DNA of 64,000 nucleotides from Hyphomicrobiales bacterium (GTDB taxonomy: Bacteria > Pseudomonadota > Alphaproteobacteria > Rhizobiales > Rhizobiaceae). This document shows positions 41,768 to 50,744 of the stretch, one piece after another. Both the position numbers and the translations under genes were made by a program. The notes below the pieces were generated by a model, which saw nothing but the letters and a program-made list of their open reading frames with translations, did not search any database and was not told the origin of the DNA. Every line of letters begins with the position of its first letter. The stretch's first letter is position 1. The stretch is taken from positions 34,435-98,434 of the forward strand of contig JAPLOZ010000092.1 in assembly GCA_026400435.1 (NCBI GenBank), in the 5' to 3' direction.

Positions 41768-42709
41768 CTAACCCTTTACCGCGCCGGCGGCGATGCCGCG
41801 CACGAACAGTTTTCCGGAAACGAAATACACGATCAGCGGCACGAGGCCGGTAAGAATGGTCGCCGCCATGTTGACGTTGTACTCCTTCACGCCCTGCACT
41901 GAATTGACGATGTTGTTGAGCTGCACGGTCATCGGGTAGGTGTCGGGCTTGGTGTAGATCACGCCGAACAGGAAGTCGTTCCAGATGCCCGTGATCTGCA
42001 GGATTATGGCGACCACGAAGATCGGCAGCGCCATCGGCAGCATGATGACGAAATAGATGCGCCAGAAACCGGCGCCGTCGACGCGCGCCGCCTTGAACAG
42101 CTCTTCGGGCACCGAGGCGAAATAGTTGCGGAACAGCAGCGTCAGGATCGGCATGCCGAAGATGGAATGCACGATGATGAGACCCCAAAGCGTTCCGTAG
42201 AGGCCGATCTCCCGCAGCAGGATGACGATTGGGTAGATCATGACCTGGTAGGGAATGAAGGCGCCGACGATCAGGATCGTGAAGAACGTGTCGGCGCCCT
42301 TGAAGCGCCAGTTTGCCAGCGCATAGCCGTTCACCGAGGCGACGGCGATCGAGAAAATGACCGACGGCACGGTGATGCGCACCGAGTTCCAGAAGCCGCG
42401 GCTGAGCCCGTCGCAGTTCAACCCGGTGCAGGCCGTCGCCCACGCCTTGACCCACGGCTCGAAGGTGATCTCGACCGGCGGCGCGAAGATGTTGCCGAGG
42501 CGAATTTCCGGCATGCCCTTCAGCGAGGTCACGATCATCACGTAAAGCGGCACGAGGTAGTAGAGAGCGACGACGATGAGCGTGCCGTAAAGGAATATGT
42601 TGCGGCGCGACAGGGCGCGCCGCGGCCTTGCGCCGCGCGGGCCTTCGAGCGGTGCCCTGAAAGCATCGGCGCCAACGACCGCCGCGGCGAGCGTTCCGGG
42701 GTTGGACAT
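41768..42709 (-). CDS. Carbohydrate ABC transporter permease
   Basis: EELFKAARVDGAGFWRIYFVIMLPMALP (EAA motif), TM helices. Confidence 0.95.
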   Translation of the reverse strand: MSNPGTLAAAVVGADAFRAPLEGPRGARPRRALSRRNIFLYGTLIVVALYYLVPLYVMIVTSLKGMPEIRLGNIFAPPVEITFEPWVKAWATACTGLNCDGLSRGFWNSVRITVPSVIFSIAVASVNGYALANWRFKGADTFFTILIVGAFIPYQVMIYPIVILLREIGLYGTLWGLIIVHSIFGMPILTLLFRNYFASVPEELFKAARVDGAGFWRIYFVIMLPMALPIFVVAIILQITGIWNDFLFGVIYTKPDTYPMTVQLNNIVNSVQGVKEYNVNMAATILTGLVPLIVYFVSGKLFVRGIAAGAVKG

Positions 42710-43608
42710 CAGCGCCTCCGCCCGAATTCGAGATAGGCCCACGGAACAACGACGATCGCCACCGTCACGAGCATCATGGTCGACGCGGCAAACCCCTGAC
42801 CCAGGTTCTGGGCGAGGAACATGTAGTCATAGACATATTTCGCCGGCACCTCCGACGCCCCTCCCGGTCCGCCGCTGGTCTGCGCCACGACGAGATCGTA
42901 GAGGCGAACGATGCCCGAGGCGATGATGACCAGCGTGGTGATGAAGACCGGACGCATCATCGGAATGACGATGAACATGTAGGTCTTCCACATCGGGATG
43001 CCGTCGACGCGCGCGGCTTTCCAGATGTCCTCGTCTATGCCGCGCAACCCTGCGAGCATGAGGCACATCACCAACCCGGTGCCCTGCCAGAGCCCGGCGA
43101 TCAGGATGCCGTAGATGACGATGCGCTGGTCGTAGAGCGGGTTGAAGGTGAAGCTTTCCCAGCCGGCATTGCGCACGAGGCGCTGGACGCCGAAATCAGG
43201 ATTGAGGATCCATTGCCAGGTCAGCCCGGTGACCACGAAGGAAAGCGCGAAGGGATAGAGGAAGATCGTCCTGAAGACGCCCTCGAACCGGATCTTCTGG
43301 TCGAGCAGCGCCGCGAGCAGGAAACCGATGACGAGCGAGAAGATCAGGGAAAGGACGCCGTAGACGAGCAGGTTCTCGATCGAGGTTAGCCAGCGTGGCG
43401 CCGACCACAGGCGTTCATACTGGTCGAGCCCGACGAATTTCAGGCGCGGCAGGAGCTTGGAGTTGGTGAAGGAGTAGAGAACCGTCCACAACGTGCCGCC
43501 CAGGAATACGAACAGCGCCGTGAGGATCATCGGAATCGAAGCGATCTTGGCGCTCAGGTTCCTGAACAGGCGGCTGGGGCGGCGGACCTCGTTCCCGCTG
43601 ATGCTCAT
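42709..43608 (-). CDS. Sugar ABC transporter permease
   Basis: EDIWKAARVDGIPMWKTYMFIVIPMMRP (EAA motif), TM helices. Confidence 0.95.
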   Translation of the reverse strand: MSISGNEVRRPSRLFRNLSAKIASIPMILTALFVFLGGTLWTVLYSFTNSKLLPRLKFVGLDQYERLWSAPRWLTSIENLLVYGVLSLIFSLVIGFLLAALLDQKIRFEGVFRTIFLYPFALSFVVTGLTWQWILNPDFGVQRLVRNAGWESFTFNPLYDQRIVIYGILIAGLWQGTGLVMCLMLAGLRGIDEDIWKAARVDGIPMWKTYMFIVIPMMRPVFITTLVIIASGIVRLYDLVVAQTSGGPGGASEVPAKYVYDYMFLAQNLGQGFAASTMMLVTVAIVVVPWAYLEFGRRR

Positions 43609-43626
43609 CTTGGGCTCCGGCTGAAA

Positions 43627-43663
43627 ACGGACAGGCCGATCCGTTGCGGAAAGGCCTGTCCGT
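43627..43663. promoter_or_regulatory. 11-bp perfect hairpin between SBP and permease genes
   Basis: ACGGACAGGCC 43627-43637 / GGCCTGTCCGT 43653-43663, 15-nt loop. Confidence 0.75.
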
Positions 43664-43675
43664 CTGGAGATGCTG

Positions 43676-44914
43676 TCAGTCGGCGGCCGCTATGATTGCA
43701 GCGTAGCGCTTCTGGGCTTCTTCCGGGGTCAGCGATGGCGTCTTGAAGAACTCGACGAACAGGTCGTTGAGCTGGTTGTTGGTGTCTTCCGTCATCAGCT
43801 GGTTGGTGTCGGGGATGATGTCGCCCTTGGCGAGGATGTCGAGCCCCTTCTTCATGCAGTCGTTGGCGGCCGACACGTCAACATCGCCACGCACCGGCAC
43901 GGAGCCCTTCTTCAGGTTGAAGGCAACCTGCGTGGCGGGGCTCAGCATGGTCGAGGCAAGCACTTCCTGCGCGGCTGTCTTGTCCGCGTCGTCGAGCTTC
44001 GGGAAGTAGAAGGAATCGCCGCCCGTCGAGATCAACTCGTTGACGCCAAGACCTGGCAGGCAGGTGTAATCCTTGCCGGCCACCTGGCCGGCGACCTGGA
44101 ACTCGCCCTGCGCCCAGTCGCCCATGATCTGGCCGCCAGCCTGGCCGGTGATGACCAGATTGGTCGCCTGGTTCCAGTCTTGCACGTTCGACTTCGCCGA
44201 CATCTTGCGGGCGTCGTCGGCAGCCTTGAACACCTTGGCGATCTCGGGTCCGGCCGCGACGTCGGCATCCTTGTCCTTGTACACCTTCAGGAAGATATCC
44301 TTGCCGGCGATGGCCGGGATGAGGACGTTGAAGGCGCCGGTCGTCTGCCAGGACTGGCCGCCGATCGCGAGCGGGATCTTACCCGCCTTCTCGAGTGCCG
44401 GGCCTGCCGCGACGAACTCGTCCCAGTTGGTAGGTACTGGCACGCCGGCGTCCTCGAACGCCTTGTTGGACAGCCAGAGCCACTGCCACGAGTGAATGTT
44501 GACGGGGACGCAATAGACCTTGCCGTCCACCGTGCAGCCTTCAAGCAGGCTGGCCGGACGGATGAAGTCCTTCCAGTGCTCTTTCTCGGCAAGGTCGGTG
44601 AAGTCGCGCATCAGTCCCGCCTCGACCAGTTCCTCGGCCTGGCGGCCGGTGTTGAACTGTGTCGCGGCCATTGGCGATCCGCCCGTAATGCGGCTGACCA
44701 TGACCGGGCGGGCGGTGCTGCCGCCGCCGGCAATCGCGCCGTCGATCCATTTGTTGCCCGTGGCGTCGAACGCCTTGGCGAATTCCGCAACCGCGGCGGC
44801 CTCGCCACCCGACGTCCACCAATGCGTGACCTCAAGCTCGGCTGCGCCGGCCGGCGCGACGAAAGGCAGTGCGACCGTCGCGGCGAAGGCAGCGGTCAAA
44901 AGCTTATAACGCAT
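43676..44914 (-). CDS. Sugar ABC transporter substrate-binding protein
   Basis: Signal peptide MRYKLLTAAFAATVALPFVAPAGAA, ELEVTHWWTSGGE family-1 SBP pattern. Confidence 0.94.
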   Translation of the reverse strand: MRYKLLTAAFAATVALPFVAPAGAAELEVTHWWTSGGEAAAVAEFAKAFDATGNKWIDGAIAGGGSTARPVMVSRITGGSPMAATQFNTGRQAEELVEAGLMRDFTDLAEKEHWKDFIRPASLLEGCTVDGKVYCVPVNIHSWQWLWLSNKAFEDAGVPVPTNWDEFVAAGPALEKAGKIPLAIGGQSWQTTGAFNVLIPAIAGKDIFLKVYKDKDADVAAGPEIAKVFKAADDARKMSAKSNVQDWNQATNLVITGQAGGQIMGDWAQGEFQVAGQVAGKDYTCLPGLGVNELISTGGDSFYFPKLDDADKTAAQEVLASTMLSPATQVAFNLKKGSVPVRGDVDVSAANDCMKKGLDILAKGDIIPDTNQLMTEDTNNQLNDLFVEFFKTPSLTPEEAQKRYAAIIAAAD

Positions 44915-44929
44915 GTAGTTCCTCCCGAA

Positions 44930-44947
44930 ATCTGAAACGTTACAGAT
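44930..44947. promoter_or_regulatory. LacI-type operator O1 ATCTGAAACGTTACAGAT
   Basis: Near-perfect palindrome centred on CG, 16 bp upstream of the SBP start codon. Confidence 0.75.
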
Positions 44948-45052
44948 TGAGAGGATACGGCAGCCACCGGACTTAGGCAATGCTCCTTAGGTCGGATGCG
45001 TGGATTTTTCCGGACGCCGAATTTATTAGCTGACGCCCGGATTGGTTGCGCG

Positions 45053-45078
45053 GCACTGCAGCAAGCCTGCTGCAGTGC
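45053..45078. other. 11-bp perfect hairpin GCACTGCAGCA-AGCC-TGCTGCAGTGC
   Basis: Inverted repeat between the two operators. Confidence 0.75.
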
Positions 45079-45216
45079 AACAAGAACAAAGCAATTCCCC
45101 AGACAATCGTCTGATTCCATTGGTGCTGCAATGCGGCAAGGGGCGGTATGCCGGGCGGCCCGCCGGCCAACCTGCGCGCATCCCTGTCGGGGCCAGGCCG
45201 AAGCAGACCACGCTGG

Positions 45217-45234
45217 AGCTGTAACGTTACAGCT
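45217..45234. promoter_or_regulatory. LacI-type operator O2 AGCTGTAACGTTACAGCT
   Basis: Perfect 18-bp palindrome sharing the core of O1; upstream of the LacI gene. Confidence 0.8.
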
Positions 45235-45310
45235 TGCGCAAAAATGTCTTGAGGTTCACACTGTTGCCGGTTGCCGTCGCGTCCGAAAAGCACGATGTAG
45301 GGGCAGGGAC

Positions 45311-46375
45311 ATGGACGAGCCTGCAGATACCGTGAAACAACAGATCGCCGCGGCGGAACCGCTCTCGGGGGCTCTCGGTCGCCCGACGCTGAAGACGATC
45401 GCCTTCATGACCGGGCTTGGCGTTACCACCGTCTCGCGGGCGCTGAAGGATGCGCCGGAAATTGGCGAGGAAACGCGCCGCCGCGTGCAGCTTGTCGCCC
45501 GGCAGGTTGGCTACCGGCCCAACCGCGCCGGCGTGCGCCTGAGGACAGGCAAGACCAACGTCATCAGCCTTGTGCTCAATACCGAGGAGCAGATCGGCGG
45601 CTTCGTTTCGGACATGATCTACGGCATTTCGGAACATCTCGCGCAAACGCCCTATCACCTGATCGTGACGCCCTACTCGCGAAACAACGACCCGCTGGAG
45701 CCGGTGCGCTACGTGGTGGAGACGGGTTCGGCGGACGGCATCATCATCTCGCGCACCGAACCCGACGACAAGCGCGTGCGCTACATGCTGGAGCGCGGTT
45801 TTCCGTTTGTCACCCACGGGAGAACCGAGGTCGACACGGGCCACGCTTTCCACGACTTCGACAACTACGCCTTTGCCCGCGACGCCGTCAGGAAGCTCGC
45901 CGAGCTGGGTCGCAGGCGGCTGGCGCTGCTCGGGCCGCCGTCCACGCTCTCCTACCATCATCACATGCGCAACGGCTTCCTCGACACCATGGGCGAGCTG
46001 GGCTTTGCGGAAATGCCGTTCAACGCCGTCACCGTGGATCACTCGATCGAGCAGATCCGCGCCCGCACCCTGCAGCTGATGCAGCGGCCCAATCGTCCGG
46101 ACGGCATCGTCAGCGGGGCTGGCGGGGCGACCTTCGCGCTTGTCGCGGGCATCGAGGATGCCGGGCTCAGGGTGGGCAGGGACGTCGAGATCGTGTCCAA
46201 GCAGTCGGCCAAGCTGCTGCACATGTTCCGCCCGGAGATCCATGTCGTCAACGAGGACGTCCGCAAGGCCGGCCGTGAACTGGCGCGCTCCATCATCGCA
46301 CTCATCGGCGGCGCGCCCGCCGCCTCGCTGCAAAGCCTCAGCCAGCCCGGTCCGGTGCTGGCAAGAGGGGAGTAG
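45311..46375 (+). CDS. LacI family transcriptional regulator
   Basis: PTLKTIAFMTGLGVTTVSRALKDAPEIGEETRRRVQLVARQVGYRPNRAGVRLRTGKT. Confidence 0.95.
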   Translation: MDEPADTVKQQIAAAEPLSGALGRPTLKTIAFMTGLGVTTVSRALKDAPEIGEETRRRVQLVARQVGYRPNRAGVRLRTGKTNVISLVLNTEEQIGGFVSDMIYGISEHLAQTPYHLIVTPYSRNNDPLEPVRYVVETGSADGIIISRTEPDDKRVRYMLERGFPFVTHGRTEVDTGHAFHDFDNYAFARDAVRKLAELGRRRLALLGPPSTLSYHHHMRNGFLDTMGELGFAEMPFNAVTVDHSIEQIRARTLQLMQRPNRPDGIVSGAGGATFALVAGIEDAGLRVGRDVEIVSKQSAKLLHMFRPEIHVVNEDVRKAGRELARSIIALIGGAPAASLQSLSQPGPVLARGE

Positions 46376-47111
46376 GATCGCGCGAAGCCGGATCGGCCTT
46401 CAGCGCACTGAGCTTCGAGTGCTCCAGCGCCAAAGAGTCGGAGAATCGCTTTCCAGCCTCCTGCCGGAATGTCCGCCCGAGATCGCTTGCGCTGTCGATG
46501 CGGTCGAGCCGGAGATGCCGAAAATCCTGAGATCGCTCACACCAGATCGTCAACAGCCAGCTCTCGTCAAAGGCCGTCAGCCCCAGGGGACGGGCCTCCC
46601 GTGAGGAGCGCACACCGACAAGGTTGACATACCCGATCCGGAGCATTCTGCGCTTTCTGATCGCGTCACGCAGATCATCATGAAGCGAGCTTGCCTTGAC
46701 TGACGAGGCCACGGTGCTCGGTCCCGCTTCCAGTGGCGTCGAAAACAGGTCCTGGCGCGCCTTGGGATCCAGTGTCGACGAGATTTTCGCCGCGACGCGC
46801 CCCGCGGCATGCGACAAGCGTTCACCGGATCGTTCAGCGACTAGACGCATGCCGAGAGCGACCGCATCCAGCTCGTCCGCTTCGAGGCGCAGAGACGGCA
46901 TAAAATAGCCGCGCTCCATCAGGTAGCCAATTCCGCCCTCTCCGCGGATCGGCGCTCCCATTCCCTGCAAATCCGCAATATCGCGATAGATCGATCTTAC
47001 GGAGACGCCGGTGAGCTGAGCGAGGTCGCGCGCCGTCACGGGGGTCATTCGGGCTCGGAGATGGTCCATGAGAGTAAAGAGCCGAAACAGACGCAAGAAG
47101 CCACACTCCAC
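46338..47111 (-). CDS. HTH/WYL-domain transcriptional regulator (YafY family)
   Basis: MTPVTARDLAQLTGVSVRSIYRDIADLQGMGAPIRGEGGIGYLMERGY and C-terminal WYL-like region. Confidence 0.9.
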   Translation of the reverse strand: MECGFLRLFRLFTLMDHLRARMTPVTARDLAQLTGVSVRSIYRDIADLQGMGAPIRGEGGIGYLMERGYFMPSLRLEADELDAVALGMRLVAERSGERLSHAAGRVAAKISSTLDPKARQDLFSTPLEAGPSTVASSVKASSLHDDLRDAIRKRRMLRIGYVNLVGVRSSREARPLGLTAFDESWLLTIWCERSQDFRHLRLDRIDSASDLGRTFRQEAGKRFSDSLALEHSKLSALKADPASRDPTPLLPAPDRAG

Positions 47112-47251
47112 TGACGGAAACTGTCACTGACCTTGGTCACATAGCATGCTTTCCAACCGGACCGGAGGACCAATGAGAGGACTGATCTTGGCCGTGGCCG
47201 CCACTCTGTGGTGCGCAAACTCTAACGCACATGTCGCAGGAGGACAGACAA

Positions 47252-47629
47252 ATGGACGAAAACAACATCATCCGCACGATCGAAACCATGACCGGCGCGT
47301 TCGCGAAGGGCGACATCGACGCAGTCATGTCCACCTACGAGAAGGGAGCGGTCGTCGTTGGCGCACCGGGCATGAACGTCACTGGCGACTTGGCGCTGCG
47401 CCGGATGTTTTCCGACTTCGTAGCCGCCGGAGCGACGTTCGCTTACGGCCGACATGAAGTCGTCGTGTCGGATGATGTGGGGCTTCACCTTATGAAGTGG
47501 ACGGCGCCCGGCCCGGAAGGGCCGCAGTCTGCTTTGTCAGTGGCGGTCTTGCGCCGGCAGCCGGACGGATCCTGGAAGATGGTCATAGATCATCCTTTCG
47601 GAGACGGGGTGATGTCCGGCAGCCAATGA
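47252..47629 (+). CDS. NTF2-like/SnoaL-type (DUF4440-like) protein
   Basis: IETMTGAFAKGDIDAVMSTYEKGAVVVG...; AGGAGG Shine-Dalgarno before 47252. Confidence 0.75.
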   Translation: MDENNIIRTIETMTGAFAKGDIDAVMSTYEKGAVVVGAPGMNVTGDLALRRMFSDFVAAGATFAYGRHEVVVSDDVGLHLMKWTAPGPEGPQSALSVAVLRRQPDGSWKMVIDHPFGDGVMSGSQ

Positions 47630-47725
47630 AAGCTTTTGCGGCCGCGGGACAACGGGTGGTCCGGCGGCCGCTTCAGGATGGGCCGCGATACCCGCCCGAA
47701 TCCGCCGAGCCTGAACAGCGAACGC

Positions 47726-48115
47726 TCAAGCCGGCCCGACGATGCCCCATGTCACGCCGAAGGCGTCCTTAACCTGTCGGTATTTGTCGCCCCAGAAGGC
47801 AACTTCCAGCGGCACCACGACTTCCGCTCCCGCTTCGGTCGCCCGTTTCCACCAGGCGTCGGCGTCGTCGACGATGATGTGCAGCGTGACGTTCTTCTTC
47901 GGTTCGTCGGGCGTACCGTGTTCGGGGAACGGGTCGTTGAACATCATCGCGCCGCCGTTGATCTCGACATGCACATGCATCGAGCGGCCGTCCGGTGTCT
48001 CCCTGCGGTCGATGAGTTTGGCGCCGAACGCCTTCTCGTAGAAGGCTGTCGCCGCCCTCGTGTCGCTCACCGTGAAATAGGCGATCACGCCGGGAATCTT
48101 CATAGTCTCTGCCAT
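47726..48115 (-). CDS. VOC family (PhnB/glyoxalase-like) protein
   Basis: VIAYFTVSDTRAATAFYEKAFGAKLIDRRETPDGRSMHVHVEINGGAMMFNDPFPE. Confidence 0.92.
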   Translation of the reverse strand: MAETMKIPGVIAYFTVSDTRAATAFYEKAFGAKLIDRRETPDGRSMHVHVEINGGAMMFNDPFPEHGTPDEPKKNVTLHIIVDDADAWWKRATEAGAEVVVPLEVAFWGDKYRQVKDAFGVTWGIVGPA

Positions 48116-48128
48116 TGTCGTTGCACCT

Positions 48129-48620
48129 TCAGAGTGTCTTCAAGAGGTCGGCCAGCTGGTCGGCGCATTGGCCCCAGCCTTCGTGGAAGTCCATCTTTTC
48201 GTGGGCTTCGCGATCCTCCACCGTCCAGTGGCGCACGCGAGCCGTGTAGCGCGTCTTGCCGACATCAACGGTTTCAAACGAGACGATCGCCACCATGAAG
48301 GGTTTCGGCGAGGGTTCCCATGGCGAGGTAAAGGCGTCGGTGAAGACCAGCTTTTCGTTCTTCACCACATCGAGATAGATGCCCTGGCTGGGATGGTCGC
48401 CGCCTTCGGGATCGCGCATCACGATCAGGCTTGTCCCGCCAGGCCTGACGTCGAGGGCGGCGCCGGGCGTCGTCCAGGGCAGCGGTGCGAACCATTGCTT
48501 CAACAGCTTGGGTTCGGTCCAGGCGCGATACACCTTGTCGCGCGGCGCATCGAAAATGCGCTCCAGAACCAGTTCCCGCTCGGCTGGAAACACCGCGCTG
48601 ACATCGGCCCGTATGTTCAT
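48129..48620 (-). CDS. SRPBCC/AHSA1 family protein
   Basis: ERELVLERIFDAPRDKVYRAWTEPKLLKQWFAP; start approximate. Confidence 0.92.
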   Translation of the reverse strand: MNIRADVSAVFPAERELVLERIFDAPRDKVYRAWTEPKLLKQWFAPLPWTTPGAALDVRPGGTSLIVMRDPEGGDHPSQGIYLDVVKNEKLVFTDAFTSPWEPSPKPFMVAIVSFETVDVGKTRYTARVRHWTVEDREAHEKMDFHEGWGQCADQLADLLKTL

Positions 48621-48716
48621 CATTCCCTCCGTGTTCTCTGTGTCCATGGTTCTATGACGAACGGGCAAGGTCCGTTTCGACAGGACGGGAAGGCTTTTTC
48701 GTCGGCTCCAGCTGTC

Positions 48717-49964
48717 TCACGCAGCGGGTGTCGACAGCCTGTCGAGATGCATGCGGATATGCGCGGCATCGGCCGGCGAATTGGCGAGCGCAATCGCGCG
48801 GCAGAAGGCTTCGCGTGCTTCGTCATGGCGACCAAGCTGCATCAGCAGGCCACCCTTGACGCCGAAATAGTGGAAATAGCCTGACAGCTTCGGTTCCAGC
48901 GGCTCGATCATGGCGAGCGCGGCTTCCGGCCCGCGCGACTTGGACACCGCGACGGCGCGGTTCAGCGTGATGACCGGCGACGGTTGCATGGCTTCGAGCG
49001 CGCCGTAGAGCAGGTCAATCTGCTGCCAGTCGGTGTCCTCCGCACGGGCGGCGCGGTCATGAAGCGCTGCGATTGCCGCCTGGATCTGGTAGGGTCCGGG
49101 CCTGCCGTGGCGCATCGCCTTGTCGATCAGGGCGAGCCCCTCTGCGATCATCTTGGCGCTCCACAACCCGCGATCCTGATCCTCCAGTAGAACCACCGCG
49201 CCATCGGCGTCGAAGCGGGCGCGGGAGCGAGCATGCTGCAAGAGCAGCAGCGCTGTGAGCCCCATGATCTCGGGCTCGGAGGGAAACAGCCGCAGCAGCA
49301 GGCGCGACTGCCGGATCGCTTCGTCGCAGAGCGGGATGCGCATGGCGACATCGCCGCCGCTCGCCGAATAGCCCTCGTTGAAGACGAGATAGACCATGGC
49401 CGCCACCGCGCCCAGCCGCTCGGCGCGCTCGACCGGACCGGGTGTCTCGAACGGTACGTTGGCGGCGGCGATCCTCGCCTTGGCGCGGGTGATGCGCTGC
49501 TCCATCGCGCTTTCGCTGACCAGGAAGGCCCGGGCGATCTGCTTCACCGACAGGCCCGACACGATGCGCAGCGCCAACGCCACTTGCTGAGTCGCCGGCA
49601 GGTCGGGATGGCAGCAGACGAACAGCAGCCGCAAAATGTCGTCGCGGTAGTCGGCGCCGTCCAGTCGCTCGACCAGCGCGGCTTCGGCGTCCTCCAGGTC
49701 TGACAGCACCCGCTCGTCCGGCAGCGGAGCGGTTTTCGAGCGGCGTCGCACCATGTCGATCGCGGCGTTGCGCCCGACGAAGATCAGCCACGCGGCCGGG
49801 TCGCGCGGCGGGCCGTTCTGCGGCCAGTTCTTCAGCGCGCGCAGGCAGGCATCCTGGAAAGCCTCTTCGGCGAGGTCGAGGTCGCGAAAGTAGCGCAGCA
49901 GCGCCGCCACTGCCTGCGGCCTCGCCGCCGCGACAAGCGGGTCTATCCAGGAGATGTCGCTCAC
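48717..49964 (-). CDS. ECF42-type RNA polymerase sigma factor with C-terminal extension
   Basis: LDLAEEAFQDACLRALKNWPQNGPPRDPAAWLIFVGRNAAID..., long TPR-like C-terminus, adjacent DGPF protein. Confidence 0.92.
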   Translation of the reverse strand: MSDISWIDPLVAAARPQAVAALLRYFRDLDLAEEAFQDACLRALKNWPQNGPPRDPAAWLIFVGRNAAIDMVRRRSKTAPLPDERVLSDLEDAEAALVERLDGADYRDDILRLLFVCCHPDLPATQQVALALRIVSGLSVKQIARAFLVSESAMEQRITRAKARIAAANVPFETPGPVERAERLGAVAAMVYLVFNEGYSASGGDVAMRIPLCDEAIRQSRLLLRLFPSEPEIMGLTALLLLQHARSRARFDADGAVVLLEDQDRGLWSAKMIAEGLALIDKAMRHGRPGPYQIQAAIAALHDRAARAEDTDWQQIDLLYGALEAMQPSPVITLNRAVAVSKSRGPEAALAMIEPLEPKLSGYFHYFGVKGGLLMQLGRHDEAREAFCRAIALANSPADAAHIRMHLDRLSTPAA

Positions 49965-50335
49965 AGGGTCGCCGCGACCGGATTGAGCACGCCGACGGGG
50001 CGTATTTCATAGCCGCCGCCGGATGGATTCGCCGCGCAAAGCTCACGCGCGAAGGCGACGGCTTCTTCGAGATTGTCGCAGTTGACGGTATAAAAGCCGA
50101 GCAACTGTTCCTTGGTCTCGGCGAACGGCCCGTCGAGAACCAGCGTCTCGCCCCTGACCTGGCGCAGCGTTGTTGCAGCGGTTGTCGGCAGCAGCCGCGC
50201 GACCGGGCCGAGTTTGCCGGCCCTGGCATATTTCTCCTGCACGACAGCGAGCCTTTGCATGACAGCGTCGTCCTGATCCTTGGTCCACGACGATACGGCG
50301 TCTTCCTGGGCGTAGCAGAGAATGGCGTAAAGCAT
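49961..50335 (-). CDS. YciI/DGPF-motif family protein
   Basis: MLYAILCYAQED...LVLDGPFAETKEQLLGFY. Confidence 0.94.
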   Translation of the reverse strand: MLYAILCYAQEDAVSSWTKDQDDAVMQRLAVVQEKYARAGKLGPVARLLPTTAATTLRQVRGETLVLDGPFAETKEQLLGFYTVNCDNLEEAVAFARELCAANPSGGGYEIRPVGVLNPVAATL

Positions 50336-50357
50336 TCGGTTGTCTCCCTGTCATGAG

Positions 50358-50384
50358 GACGAAAGATTATGGCCTACGCCGACA
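50358..50384 (-). promoter_or_regulatory. Candidate ECF42-type promoter TGTCGG-N17-CGTC
   Basis: Minus strand TGTCGGCGTAGGCCATAATCTTTCGTC, 22 bp before the DGPF gene start. Confidence 0.35.
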
Positions 50385-50744
50385 TGGCGTCGACAACAAA
50401 TCCGACAAGCGCTCCCTCCGGTGAACCTTTTCCGGTTGCGCCGCGACTGACGCCAAGGCGCCGCAATTCTGCGGGCCGAAGTGGAAGAGGATATACCCAT
50501 GACCAGACACGCTTTGTGCGGGTCGGCTGGATCGGGCGCGCTGCGCGGCAAAGGACCAGGCCAAGAGCCCGGCATGCCGGGCAGCGCGTCGGCGCGGTTG
50601 ACCCAACGTAAGACGGCAGGTAGTTTCCACGCTAGGGGTTCAATGGTGAAAGCCATGGGAGAAAGTGCCGGTATTGCGCGCTTCCATCCTTTTGGCGCGC
50701 CCAGGCCGGCAGTTTCCCCCGCCCCATCAGGGAGGGAAACGGCC

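Noticed and set aside
47146-47457. 103-aa ORF as an independent secreted protein
   Set aside because: Only the first ~25 codons look protein-like; the rest is Arg-rich and overlaps the NTF2-like gene out of frame. Kept only as a frameshift/leader observation
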